Shown piece by piece: positions 22,806 to 34,489 of a DNA stretch of 64,000 nt. Source of the stretch: Jaltomata sinuosa (lineage: Eukaryota > Streptophyta > Magnoliopsida > Solanales > Solanaceae); the NCBI GenBank assembly GCA_003996215.1, contig QJPP01007525.1, forward strand, positions 186,001-250,000, read 5' to 3'. Both the position numbers and the translations under genes were made by a program. Under the pieces are notes generated by a model, which saw only the letters and a program-made list of their open reading frames with translations, did no database searches and was not told where the DNA came from. Position 1 is the first letter of the stretch; each line of letters starts with the position of its first letter.

Positions 22806-24580
22806 CAATGTAGAAACAAACAGCCTGGACAGTTTTAAGGAAATCTTTCCTTTTCTGGGAAAAAAAGTTTTAAGGAAATCACCTATAGATGGTTGGTTCT
22901 GATACCGCGTATTAGTTTGAAAGGCTGCTCTTGAACAAATAGTACCAAAAAGACAAAATCAGTTGGACTGATCTTAAGTTTCACATATCATAAGTTGCGG
23001 TTTTCATCACTAAAGGTGACAGCCTGAGTGCAGAATTCACCATATTCTCGTTTATGAGTCACTAACATTATCATCAAACAACTAAATAACTTCCCAGAAA
23101 CTTAACTTCGAACTAAATAACTACGCAGAAACTTAACTTCGAACTAAATAACTACGCAGAAACTTAACTTAGAACTAAATAACTACGCAGAAACTTGACT
23201 TCAAACTTAGAAATACAGATTGGAAGAATGATCAAGAAAAGCAATCTTCCTCCCAAAGCTGGACTGCTTTTGTTCACTGACCTGAAAGAAGAAGAAAAAA
23301 TTCATTAAGAAGGAACCAATTTGCCCCACTCCCAAATGAGACTTTTCAGCACAGATATACTACAGAGAAGACAAAAATAAAGAACCACACCTTTTCAATC
23401 ACTACGCAACATATACAATCAAAAACAAGTCCAAAATGAGAGCAAAAAAACACATTGGGGATGCTAAAGCAAGAGAAACAACCAATCTACATGCAATACA
23501 ATACTACGTTACACGGGTTAATACTATACCAGGTCTGAAGATATGGTTTGGTTTCGACTTCTATATCAAACTTAACAGTGCTAGGAAAAGACGTTAAATT
23601 TATTGCGGAAGCTAATACAAATCTGTTGATAGAGAAAAACAGCATATTCAATTCTTTCAACTAGTGACTTGATTGAAATGCGGAACCTCCTCTGAAGCTG
23701 CGGTACTAACGAATCTATTGTAATGTCTACTTAGCAAATTTACACGAACTTTCAAGTGGATGAGATCATTTGAGTGGCCTCAGTTGGAAATTTGGATGTG
23801 GGTCTAACATTTCAAAGCATCCTAAAATGGACAACGCATTCAATGAATACATGATGGATTACTTGGGGAAGGGGGGAAATAGACAGTTCTGAACTATCTT
23901 ATCACGCTGGTACTTTCATAAATCTGAGAACCTTCATTTACGGAAAACACATCAATGTGCTTTACTGTAAGCAAGTCCATAATTATTTACTCTAGCTTAC
24001 TTAGTTATTGAACAAAAAAGAAGACTTAACAATCTATAAGGCCACTCTCAGATCAGCTTCCTAATTAAAGTAGTATCATCTAGTCTCTGGAATCAGTTTC
24101 CTTGCTAAAGGAGGTCATATTCCATCTGAATCTTTTCATTGCCTGTAGATGTCACTATCACCTCAGTCTTTACGGAAGAACTAAAAGAACAATTTGAACA
24201 TGCTGTTGCAGAAAATCTTCAGTAACATTCTACATTGTTTAGCCTTTTTATTTTTAAGATACATTGTATGTTGAGTTTCACCTTCGATTTTCAAATTAAT
24301 TTCACTTATAGAGGTCTTTGGTGTTGCCAATAGACACAGTCTTCAATTATGTTTATAATCATTTTCCTTTTTGACATTCAATTTCAATTTATTAGTCGAC
24401 TGTATAGGAAATACAGGGATCATAAAAGGAAAAACCTTCTTAGTTCAAAAAATTTCAACATTTCTCTTCCTGCGAACCCCAAGGGGGGGAATGTCCTGTA
24501 GTAACAACACATGGCCCAGACAAGAAATAATTCACATTTGAGGCACATGCATATTTTTATATCTAAGTTCACTAGTTCAT
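22806..24580. other. Intergenic sequence with one short minisatellite
   Basis: No gene recognised. A tandem repeat at 23094-23206 is listed separately. The rest is AT-rich with short chance frames. The last five bases before the next element are TTCAT. Confidence 0.5.
23094..23206. repeat. Minisatellite, 31-bp unit, about 3.6 copies
   Basis: The unit is CAGAAACTTAACTTCGAAC followed by TAAATAACTACG. Four successive copies carry a few substitutions. Confidence 0.9.
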
Positions 24581-26296
24581 TGTAATGACCCGATATTTCC
24601 ACGTGAATTTTAAGAGTTATTTCCTTAACTATAACTTTGCTAATTTTAACGGGTTGCATACCAAGGTGGGTAATTAAAGGATAAAGTTGTGGGCCAAACT
24701 CTCATTACATAAGATGGTATGATAGTTAGTTGGACCTTGGTGGAAAGTTAAGGTGTAGTTAATGGACCAAGCCCACTTTTTACTTGTTGGCATCTAAATA
24801 GGGGTTAGGACAAATGTTGGAAACAAGGAAACTATTATCTCTAACCTAAAGAAAAGAAAGAGGAGCAGAAGAGTGGTTCTCGGTGGCGACTCAGGGGTTA
24901 ACGGTGAAAGATTTCCTATGGTTATAGAGGATTCAGGTATTGTGCTCAATTTGGGTCATATCATACTAAAATGGTTCTGTAAATAAGCCTAGTGTAGTAT
25001 TAAGGAGGAGATAAGATTACAATGATGTGATAATGGTAATGATTAGGGGACCTAATGATTGAAGCATTAATGATGGCAATCATGAACCGATAAGTTTTAG
25101 AGAAATGGTTATACAAGTTATGATTTTGACGCTAACTGAAGCCACGGTTTCGTCCTTTTCATGTTCTGAGACGAATTTACTTTGTATGCTTTTTATGAAT
25201 TCCTGGGGAATTAATACTAATATGTTGGATATGTATATCAAATATTGGGTGTAGATTGTTATATGCTTTTACATTAAAAATTCATGAATTGAGATATAGA
25301 ATATTGAGATATAGCTCTAAGCTTTGAAATTTAGGAAAATTAAGATTTGACCCATCAATTGACATCAAGATTGAAATTTGATGATAGATTTAGATATAGC
25401 TTATAGGTAACGTGTCCATGCAATCAATTTTGGATTTCAGACCGTTGACCTGAGGGACGGGTTTGAGTTGAACAAGATTGACTTTGACCCCGAGGTATCC
25501 TAAAATTATGGGACTAGTTTTCCTAGACTAATTTGGACCCATTATTTGTGTTTTTGCGTAGATTGAGTTGCTTCGGAGGCCCGAGGACACATTTATGGAT
25601 AGTGCGAGCTTACTGCACGGCAAATCCAGGTAAGGGAAGATAACTTTTGAGTGTCGCTCTTCTTTGGTCTTTGCTTGCATATCTATTTTTGACCGTTTGG
25701 CGCATGTGTGGAGCGAGCATGTGCTTGACAGACTTGTTAATATCCTAATTCCTTTATTCTTCTAAGATTTGGGGGTGATATCTTCGGGATACACTGTGAT
25801 TTGAATGTTACTCATATTGTATGATTGTTTATGGCTATTTAGTCTTATTATTGATGTATTTACTTGATTTCACTTGTTGTCCTCGAGTGTATAAGACGGT
25901 TGCGCCAGAGTCACCCTCCGCATCTCAAAGAGAGGCGTCGGGCCAGGGCCACCCTTTGCAGCCGAATGGTAAGACGGTTGGGCCAGAGTTACCCTTCGCA
26001 ATTCTGAGGTTTTGTTTTTGTGTATGGTAAGATGGTTGGGCCAGAGTTACCCTCCGCATATAAAAGGTTTTATTGTTGTGTATTATAGTACCCTGTCAGC
26101 TTGCATATTATCATCTCATCTTTCTTGACATGACTTGTATCTCTCTTCCACACTTTGTATATTATTTCTCCTTCACATATAGTATATTCATTTCGCATTA
26201 CATATATGTGTTGCTTTTCACTTGTTCCAGGTATGAGATAGAGAGCGGATCTAGACCTTGGTCTTCGTGACTAACCCTATGTGCTACACATATTTG
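24581..26296 (+). mobile_element. Ty3/gypsy LTR, first copy (3' end missing or altered)
   Basis: Starts TGTAATGACCCGATATTTCC, the usual start of a nightshade gypsy (Tekay/Del-like) LTR, after the bases TTCAT. It aligns with 26881-28712 down to about GCTACACATA, then diverges. No tRNA primer-binding site follows, so the LTR/internal junction has been deleted. Inside, a short motif (AAGA(C/T)GGTTGNGCCAGAGT.ACCCTYCGCA) is repeated about three times near 25893-26060. Confidence 0.75.
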
Positions 26297-26880
26297 CGTG
26301 TATACGTTGACTCATTCGAGTTTCTTTGATGTTTATATTCTTTATTTATAATTATTGCATGATGATACGGGGTCGCCTGGTGCCCCATTTGCATGTGATT
26401 GATGGTATGGAGTCGCCTGGAAATCCCTAGTGTGTGTTGGTTTATAAATTATGATTGTTGGGTGTTGTTGTTAGCTGTTTTGAGACAGGTATATAAATGG
26501 CATTAGTCCTAATTACAGGAAAAACTCCGTCAAAATTTCAGGAAGCCTAAGAGACAAGATGGATAAGGTTTTTTTTTTGGATGATCAAGACGGATAAGGT
26601 TTTTCAATACGATAGGCACACCTCAATCAAGAAAAAGGGGTTACACTCGTCTAGTATCAAGTTATCATTAATGAAGTTTTAAGAGAGGGTGCTTGAGATA
26701 TTTGTCGTTACAAAGAAACACGAGGTGACGCGTTTAGATGGGATTACAAGATGAGTATGTAGTTTTAAAGTATAAAGAGGTAAGCTGGAGATAAAAGCAA
26801 AAGGTCAGCACATCCCTCCTTGACCACGGGAATGGTTTGTCCCACGTTCGAGGACGAACATTATTTTAAGTAGTGGAGAA
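26297..26880 (+). mobile_element. Internal remnant of the gypsy element ending in a polypurine tract
   Basis: Lies between the two LTR copies. The end reads CCCACGTTCGAGGACGAACA, then TTATTTTAAGTAGTGGAGAA directly against the second LTR. That is the place and composition of a degenerate polypurine tract. No integrase or reverse transcriptase frame remains. Confidence 0.65.
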
Positions 26881-28712
26881 TGTAATGACCCGATATTTCC
26901 ATGTGAATTTTAGAGTTATTTTCCTAAACTATAGATTGCTAATTTTAACGGGTAGCATACCAAAGTGGGTAATTAAAGGATAAAACTCTTATTACATAAC
27001 ATGGTATGCCAGTTAGTTGGACCTTGGTGGAAATTTAAGGTGTAGTTAATGGGCCAAGCCCACATTTTACTTGTTGGCATCTAAATAAGGGTTAGGACAA
27101 ATGTTGAAAACAAGGAAACTATTATTTCTAACCTAAAGATAAGAAAGGTACGAGCAGAAGAGTGGTTCGGCGGTGGCGTCTCAGGGGCTAATGGTGAAAG
27201 ATTTCCTATGATTATAGAAGCTTTGGGTATTGTTTTCAATTTGGGTCATATCATACTCTTTAAAATGGTTTTGTAAATAAGCCTAGTGTAGTATTAAGGA
27301 GGAGATAAGATTATAATGATTCAATAATAATGGTAATGATTAGGGGACCTAATGATTGAAGCATTAATGATGACAATAATGAGCCTATAAGTTTTAGAGA
27401 AATTGTTGTACAAGTTATGGTTTTGATGCTAACTGAAGGCACAGTTTCAGCCTTTTCCCGTGCTGAGACGAATTTCCTTTGAATGCTTGCTATGAATTTC
27501 GGGGAAATTAATACTAATATGTTAGATACGTTTATTAAATATTGCGTGTAGGTTATGATATGTTTTTATCTTACAAATTCATGAATTGAGATATAGAATA
27601 TTGAGATTTAGCTCTAAGCTTGAAATTTAGGAAAATTTAGATTTGACCATCAATTGACATCAAGATTGAAATTTGATGATAGATTTAGAGTACATAGCTT
27701 TAGGTAACGTGTCCAAGAAATCAATTTCGGATTTTGGACTGTTGACCTGAGGGGCGGGTTTAAGTTGGCAAAGAGTTGACTTTGACCCCGAGGTATCCTA
27801 AAATTATGGGACTAGTTTTCCTAGACTGATTTGGACCCGTTATCTATGTTTTTGCGTAGATTGAGTTGCTCGGGAGGCCTGAGGGAACATTTTTTAATAG
27901 TGTGAGCTTAGTTTGTACGACGAATCTAGGTAAGGGAAGATTTTAACTTCGAGTGTCGCTCTTCTTTGGCCTTTGCTTGCATATCTATTTTTGATTGTTT
28001 GGCGCATGTGTGGAGCGAGCATGTGCTTGACAGACTTGTTAATATCCTAGTTCCTCTATTCTTCTGAGATTTAGGGGTGATATCTTCGGGATACACTGTG
28101 ATTTGAATATCACTCATATTGTATGATGTTTATGGCTATTTAGCCTTATGATTGATGCATTTACTTGATTTCACCTGTTGTCCTCGGGTGTAATAAGACG
28201 ATTGCGCCAGAGTCACCCTCCGTATCTCCAAGAGACTCCCGTAAGACGTCGGGCCAAAGCCACCCTTCAAAGCCGAAATGGTAAGAAGGTTGGAACTTGT
28301 ACCATAGGCACTATGACGGCGAAAGAGGCGAAAGAAGCAATCCATAGAAAAATTTGGCGCCGCTCACTAAATTCTGTAGTTAATGAGATTTGTAATGGAC
28401 CAGAGTTACCCTCTCTATCTCCGAGGTTTTGTTGTTGTGTATCGTAAGACGGTTGGACCAGAGTTACCCTCCACATTTCCAAGGTTTTATTGTTGTGTAT
28501 TATAGTACTATGCTAGCTTGCATATTATCATCTTCTCTTTCTTGACATGACTTGTATCTCTCTTCTACACTTTGTATAATTATTTCTCCTTGGCATACTT
28601 TATATTCATTTTGCATTACACATATGCATTGGTTTACACTTGTTCCATGTACGAGATGAAGAGCGGATCTAGACCTTACTTAGTCTTTGTGACTAACCCT
28701 ATCTGCTACACA
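26881..28712 (+). mobile_element. Ty3/gypsy LTR, second copy
   Basis: Starts TGTAATGACCCGATATTTCC exactly after the polypurine tract, 2300 bp after the first copy. Many substitutions and small indels separate the copies, so the insertion is old. It carries a 107-bp extra segment at about 28287-28397. The right end cannot be fixed: sequence similar in style continues to the LINE insertion at 28865 and perhaps to about 29950, but the first copy gives no partner beyond 28712. Confidence 0.75.
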
Positions 28713-28864
28713 TACAGGTCTTTCTATTTGTTTATTTTAGTAGGGTTTGCATACCCGACATCAGCTTCTTGTACTAATTCTTATAGATGCTCCAGACTTA
28801 GTTTATTTTGGCTACAATTGTGTTTGTTGAGATATTTCCTCTTTCACTATTTTCCATGGACTTT

Positions 28865-29868
28865 TTTTTTTGAACTTGGTAACTTTGTATTATATCACAA
28901 ACAATACATGGGTTGTACTGAAACCTTATATACAAGTGTACTCATGATTTCACTGTTCTATGTCTAAATTGAGTCTAACACATCAATTATAGAGACAGTG
29001 TCATTAGAGTATAATTGGTTACACCAAAAACATAAGAGCAAAATGCATTTAAGTTTAACCTTTTGCACACTATTCTCTATGCTCTCAAAACACCTAGAAT
29101 TCCTATCTTTCCATATTGCCCACCAAATAGCACCAGGGATAATTCTCCATCTACCTCTTTCCTTGGCATGTACACCTGCTTCCTCCCAACTCTTTAAAGC
29201 CTCTGAAACCTTTCTAGGCATGGTCCAGGAGATGCCTTTGAGGCTTAGTAAGATTCTCCATAGCTGCTGAGTGTACTTGCAATGTAGAAATAGATGGTTA
29301 ACCGTCTCTAAAGTTTCTCCACATAGAAAACATCTAGAGCATTTTGTCAACAACCAAACAAAGCAAGATACTTTGTGAGGTATTTTGCTTTTCCAGACTT
29401 GCTTCCATGGCCAACTTGGGGACTGCTGGTTGGTTTGGTCCATTAACTTATAAGCTTTGTTGACTTTGAAAATCCCTTTGTCATTTTCCTTCCACCATAG
29501 TACATCCTCTCCTCTTTGCAGTCCCTCAAATGCATCCACTGTATTGAAGAACTCAGCTACTCTCGTAACTTCCCAATCATTAATTTGCCTCCTAAAATTG
29601 AAATTCCAGCCCTGTGGTGTCCATACTTCTGCTATGGTCCTTTGTTGAAACATGACTAGGTTGTAGATGTCGGGAAACGACACTTCCAAGTTGCCTTTCT
29701 CATGCCAATTATCCTTCCAGAACTTGGTCTTGTTTCCATCCACAACTTTCACCTTTGCATTGCTTTTCACTTCATCCCATAGGACTCTAATGGATCTCCA
29801 AACACTGGCCCCATATGGTGTGGTCACCTCTTTGGTCATCCAATTGTCTTCTTCTACGTATTTGGCTC
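28865..29868 (-). mobile_element. 5'-truncated L1-type LINE with 18-bp target duplication
   Basis: The insertion is bracketed by a perfect 18-bp repeat, CTATTTTCCATGGACTTT (28847-28864 and 29869-29886). A T run directly after the left copy (to 28871) is the poly(A) tail on the minus strand. The perfect duplication and largely open frame suggest a young insertion. It landed in the right-hand part of the gypsy LTR region. Confidence 0.92.
28964..29839 (-). pseudogene. LINE ORF2 C-terminal fragment with zf-RVT domain
   Basis: 291 codons open to a stop at 28964-28966. Residues include WKDNWHEKG and VLWWKENDKGIFKVNKAY. The zinc-binding zf-RVT segment follows, with WKSKIPHKVSCFVWLLTK, then CFLCGETLETVNHLFLHC (CxxC...H...C) and IWWAIWKDRN. 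These are the residues that follow the reverse transcriptase in plant L1-type LINEs. The reverse transcriptase and endonuclease domains are absent because of 5' truncation, so the fragment cannot transpose. The first Met is fortuitous; the frame begins within the truncated element. Confidence 0.9.
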
Positions 29869-29886
29869 CTATTTTCCATGGACTTT

Positions 29887-31039
29887 GTTATCTATGATAT
29901 TGGTTATTTGAGACTTCATCATATTTTTGGGTGATGTTTGCTATTCTTTCATTTTGTTTGGTTCTCCCGACGAGTAATAGAATTATTGGGTGTGATATTC
30001 ACTTAGATGTTTAACCAATACTCAATTTTTTAATAGAAGCGAGATAATGGAATAATAATTAAGTTATATGTGCGATCCTTCAGGATTTTAGAAGTTAGCA
30101 ATGAAAATATAGGGGCAAATTTGGGTTGAACTTCTATAAGACTGACGATATAGTTACTCTATGGTGTTTGAGCTTTATTAGTAGTGGTACAGATGATGTT
30201 GAAAATCATAGATATTGCAAGCCAGCCGGCCAACTACCCGTTCCTCAAGTGCCTCTATCTCTCACATCGTGCTGTTAATAAGGAATATAACAATCTGGAA
30301 GATCCAATCTGATGAAAATGTATGCATTTGGATAAGGTAAATAGGGAATTGAGATGCATTGGAGAAAATTCGGGACAATCTGAATGTAAGTAGTGTAACT
30401 GTTGAAGTGAGGGGCACAGTACACGAGGATCAGCTTGGTAAAATTTATTGAAGGGCATGATCAGAAAGTAATCAGGATCCATAAAGCATTATTGAATTGG
30501 ATTACAGGATCATATCTACGATCCTTGATATCCAACATGAAAAATAAGCAAATACTACACTTTCTCAGTTAATTCATTGTCAATCATAAAGAACACCCCA
30601 ATACAACCTTTTTAGGTACATTGACAAGTTAAATACAAGTACATAATGTCATATATTGCAGCGACAAAAGATAGATAATGCCGTATAGATGCTCCAAGTT
30701 GTTCAGATTGAGGAGAGAAAAAGATATTTTCTTGGGGAGAAAATGCCATGTCAGAGCTCTATCATTTGGCCTTCCATTCAACTATTTAAGTTGTAGTATT
30801 GACTCTAGCCATTTTCCAAATCACTACATACTAAATTATCGAACTGAACCAAAATCTTAACATTGCATCGTATTGGCAAATTGTTGAGCAGCTTACACAA
30901 ATAATACATGTGAATAGCAAATAAACAAACTTGTATACATGTATGCGAATAGATAAACACAGCACCAAAGAAACCACCCACCCACCCGGACAACCAACCC
31001 ACAAGTAATAATAAAAAATAAAGTAAATACCTGTAGACC
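29887..31039. other. Intergenic sequence, nothing recognised
   Basis: The first 60-100 bp may belong to the disrupted gypsy LTR. After that I see no gene, RNA or repeat. Part of the right side must be the 3' UTR of the leftward gene that follows. Confidence 0.45.
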
Positions 31040-33436
31040 TTAGCTTTCCAGTAACACCTCTTTGCAAGTTGACTTATTGTGGCCTGTAGCCTTGCATCTA
31101 CTACATTGGAGTTGACGCCTAGCTATTTCATGGGAACCCACCTTCTTAGTAGTTGGCCGCCCTGGTGGACGACGGGTGGGAGGAGGGGTTACTGTTACAG
31201 CAATTTGAGAAGCATCTCTTTTCTTGGGCCTTTCTAAGCTTGGAATTGGATGTATTGACTCTGAATATGTTGATCTGTAACTATCAGCAGTAAAGTACCT
31301 GGCACAATAGTCGTATGGATCACGGCCAAGGCAACTCATGACAGCTATGGCATGGCAACACGGTAAGCCAGTTAGCCCCCAATCTCTGCAACTACAGTCG
31401 CAATTGTCGATATCAGCTACTTCTATGGTATCCCCCCGGACCTCAAATTTGGTACCATTGGGCATCAACACTTGAAGATTACCAATTTTTAGGCTTTCTT
31501 TCTCTAGCTTTTCCTCCATAGATGGAGTTAGCCTTGTCACCCACTGATTGGACTCAGTCCGCCGGGTATAAATGAGCTCCATTATTTTACCTCTTATTGC
31601 ATCAACCATCTGGGTGATTGGCAAGTCATGAGCATCTGATACCCAACCATAGAAAAGTTCTCCAAAGTTTGATGTCATGTGATTATATCGCATCCCACGG
31701 AAGAAAGCATTTGCCCAGCTAATAGGCTCGCTCTGCATTACCCAGTTGTAAGCATCTAAGGAAATACTTTTTATGCTTTCAACACACCTCTGGAAGCCTT
31801 CAGGATTTGGTGCATAAGCTGCACCGTAAAAATCCTCAACCAAAAGGCGCTTGACTTCATGAGAAAATTGCCCTCTTACATCTCTGATAAGTTGTTCAGA
31901 CAGATAGCGTAGACAGTAGCCATGAAAGACATCCTCACCCTGAAATATTTCAGCAATTGATTCTCTAAGCCCCTTCTCTCTATCAGCCACGAAGGTAATA
32001 CCACGACACATTGACAATGCAGTTCTAAGCTGTAATAGGAACCAATGCCAATTATCATCAGATTCTGAGTCTACTATGGCAAAAGCAACAGGAAAAACAC
32101 CATCATTCCCGTCAGCAGCCGTTGCTGCTAACAGAGTGCCTTGGTATTTGGACTTCAAAAATATACTATCAAGGAAAAGCAGGGGCCTGCAGCCTTGTTC
32201 GAAGCCATAGAGTGACGCATGAAATGATACAAAGAGCCTGTGAAAGCTTGAGTCATCCTTTGTAGTGAAAGTTGCAAGACTTCCAGGATTTGTCTCCATC
32301 ACTTTTTCACAAAAAAATGGCAGCTGACTATATGCCTCCTTATACGAACCCTGAAGCTGCTCCTTAGCAATCTCTTTTCCACGCCATGCCTGGAAATAAT
32401 TTAATTGGATTCCATATTCCTTTTGTATGTCATTGACAATGTCCTTTGGCTTGTAATTCGGGAAAACTTTCAACTTCTCCTTTATAATACTAGCCACCCA
32501 ACTCCTTGTTGCCTGATAGCCATTAGTAACTACGGCCCCTTCACAGGTATGGGTAGGATTCATTTTTTTTATGCAGATTAATTGGGTGGTTGACAATCTT
32601 GATGCATGAATTCTCCATGGACAGCCCTCTGCTTTGCATTTTACAGTCACTCGATGACTATCATTCTTCTTGTACTTGAAAGCAAATTGATTTGCAATAG
32701 CATATTTTCGCAATGTCTCACGAAATTCATGTACACTATTAAACCTTTGGCCCACTCCAGTTATATCATTTTGCCACTGCTGAGCAGCTTTAGCATTCTT
32801 CTCATCATAATTAGCAGCAGCAAATGAAACAGGAACAGGCAGTTCAGCTTCTATTGGAATTGTGTCATCAACATTGTTCGTGTCACTTACGACATCAAAA
32901 TTGGCATCAAGCAAGAGGCCAGACTCATTGGGATCATCCACGATATCCTCCACAGCACTCAGAGGAGCGTCAACTGGGACCGCCATTTCTGATAAAGTCG
33001 TCCGGCTTGACCTGCAACACAGTATTGTCCTATATAGTTTATCCTTTAAAAAGGGAGAGTTCTACATATTCAGGCAGCAAGGAATCTACCTACTGCCAGG
33101 CATGTTTGAGAAATCAGGATCAACAGCTTCTTCAGTCATCACATAGATATCTGCAGAATCAGAGTCACCATGGAATGTGATCATGCGCTTAAGGTCTTTG
33201 TCATTGGAGATTGTTATAAGTGTCTTCCTGTTTCCAGGGAGAAAATATTTAACTGACATAATAGCAACGCTGCAGTTAAACATCTCGGCTACCTCCATCT
33301 TGAAATCATTAAATTTCAGTTTTTCATCCACTTCCATAGCATGAGCATCTCCACCTTTATATGAAAGGAAACCATCTTTGTCAGTCTCAAATTCACCACC
33401 TGACTGGCATATGGCTATAACTTGCTTCCCAGCCAT
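31040..33436 (-). CDS. MUG: Domesticated Mutator-like transposase (MUSTANG family), PB1 plus MULE plus SWIM
   Basis: Two coding exons join cleanly: 33436-33090 and 33011-31040, 772 aa. The donor is CAGTAG|GTAGAT, the acceptor TTGCAG|GTCAAG, and the phases agree. Residues 1-116 form a PB1-type domain (MAGKQVIAICQSGGEF at the start, VKYFLPGNRKTLITISNDKD later). Next come a MuDR-type N-terminal domain (VHEFRETLRKYAIANQFAFK, CPWRIHAS) and the MULE transposase core (LLFLDSIFLKSKYQG, FPVAFAIVDSESDDNWHWFL, ITFVADREKGL). A SWIM zinc finger (CDCSCRDWGLTGLPCCHAIA) and a C-terminal zinc knuckle (CSRCKATGHNKSTC) follow. PB1 at the N-terminus marks the domesticated MUSTANG-B group, which acts as host regulators of growth and reproduction. 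No terminal inverted repeats were seen, and the frame is intact over 2.3 kb, which fits a host gene and not a live transposon. Confidence 0.93.
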
Positions 33437-34290
33437 GACCTAAAGCAACATTCACCAAACAAAGATAAGGCTATGCTCTTGTTTCCCACATATCTCAGAG
33501 ACAACCAAAAAGAAATCGTTCATCCCGAAGTAAAAGTTAAATCAATAGAAAGCCTTAAACATTCAACACAAAACAAGTTCGAAAAGGAAGTTCATTCAGA
33601 TCAACCACAGTAATCAAGGACCATCTTTTGAAAATCAAGGATTCATATCTTCAAATGCAGAAACTACGGTACTCATGAAATAAATATCTCCAAATGCAGA
33701 AACTAAAACCCCTAATCTCATCAGTATTCATTAAATATAGGCAAGTAAGACTATACAACCTTAAGCAATACAAAAAGTGTGCCATTTGGAAATGCTTAAC
33801 CACTCTTACACTTCAAACAGTAACAATTATTTCTACAGCATATGGTACAATACAATCCAGATAAACACCTAATAAATCAAACAAACCCAAGAAATTCAAA
33901 CGCTCCCGCTATGCTCGGGTTCATGGAAGGGCGGGACCACAAGGGTCTATTGTATCTAGCCTTACCCTGCATTTCTGCAAGAGGCAAATTCAACAAGATT
34001 TCCCGAGATAAAACACAAAAAAAATTAACCACAGAAGAAGAACAAAAACCCAATTAAAGAAACACTGTAACAAACAAGAACAAACCCTAGCGAATAAAAC
34101 AAAAACAAAGGGGGAAAACATGAAAAGATTGTACCTTTATGCCTGGGAGATGAAATCTTGAAGTGGGTATTCAAGAAAACGGCAATCGAATAGAATTGGA
34201 ACCCTGGAATCTGCATAAAAAGGGGATAGATAGCGATGGATTTTTGGGGGAAGTAGTAGATAGAGTAGTGATTTTGGGGTGAATACATAT
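33437..34290 (-). other. 5' UTR and 5' UTR intron of the MUSTANG gene
   Basis: The base pair before the coding exon reads TTTAG|GTCATGG (acceptor at 33440-33441). A donor, AAAG|GTACAATC, occurs at 34134-34133. The implied intron is 695 bp and lies wholly in the leader, as often seen in MUSTANG genes. The upstream exon would run from 34135 to roughly 34290. The intron contains a SINE fragment (33902-33985). Confidence 0.65.
33902..33985 (-). mobile_element. SINE fragment (SolS type)
   Basis: CTCCCGCTATG followed by GACCACAAGGGTCTATTGTA and CCTTACCCTGCATTTCTGCA matches the 3' body of a common nightshade SINE read in reverse. Both ends are cut and no target duplication is visible. It lies in the leader intron of the MUSTANG gene. 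Confidence 0.7.
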
Positions 34291-34489
34291 AACATGTACA
34301 AACAAAGAAATCCAGTTATGGAAAGATGATTATGTAGCGTAGGAGCATACGGACGTGGCGGCCTTCCACCATCCAATCATACCAAGCCTACTTTTGTACT
34401 TGAGATTGACCTCTCTATTTAATAATCTCACTAGCCATCTCTCTCTCTTTTTTTCATTAGACACTTTGTTTTAATGCATCGACCAATTA

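Noticed and set aside
28998..29897. Plus-strand frames opposite the LINE (28998-29270, 29457-29648, 29667-29897)
   Set aside because: They are shadows of the minus-strand LINE ORF2 fragment.
32606..33146. Plus-strand frames overlapping the MUSTANG gene
   Set aside because: They lie antisense to well-supported coding exons and lack motifs.
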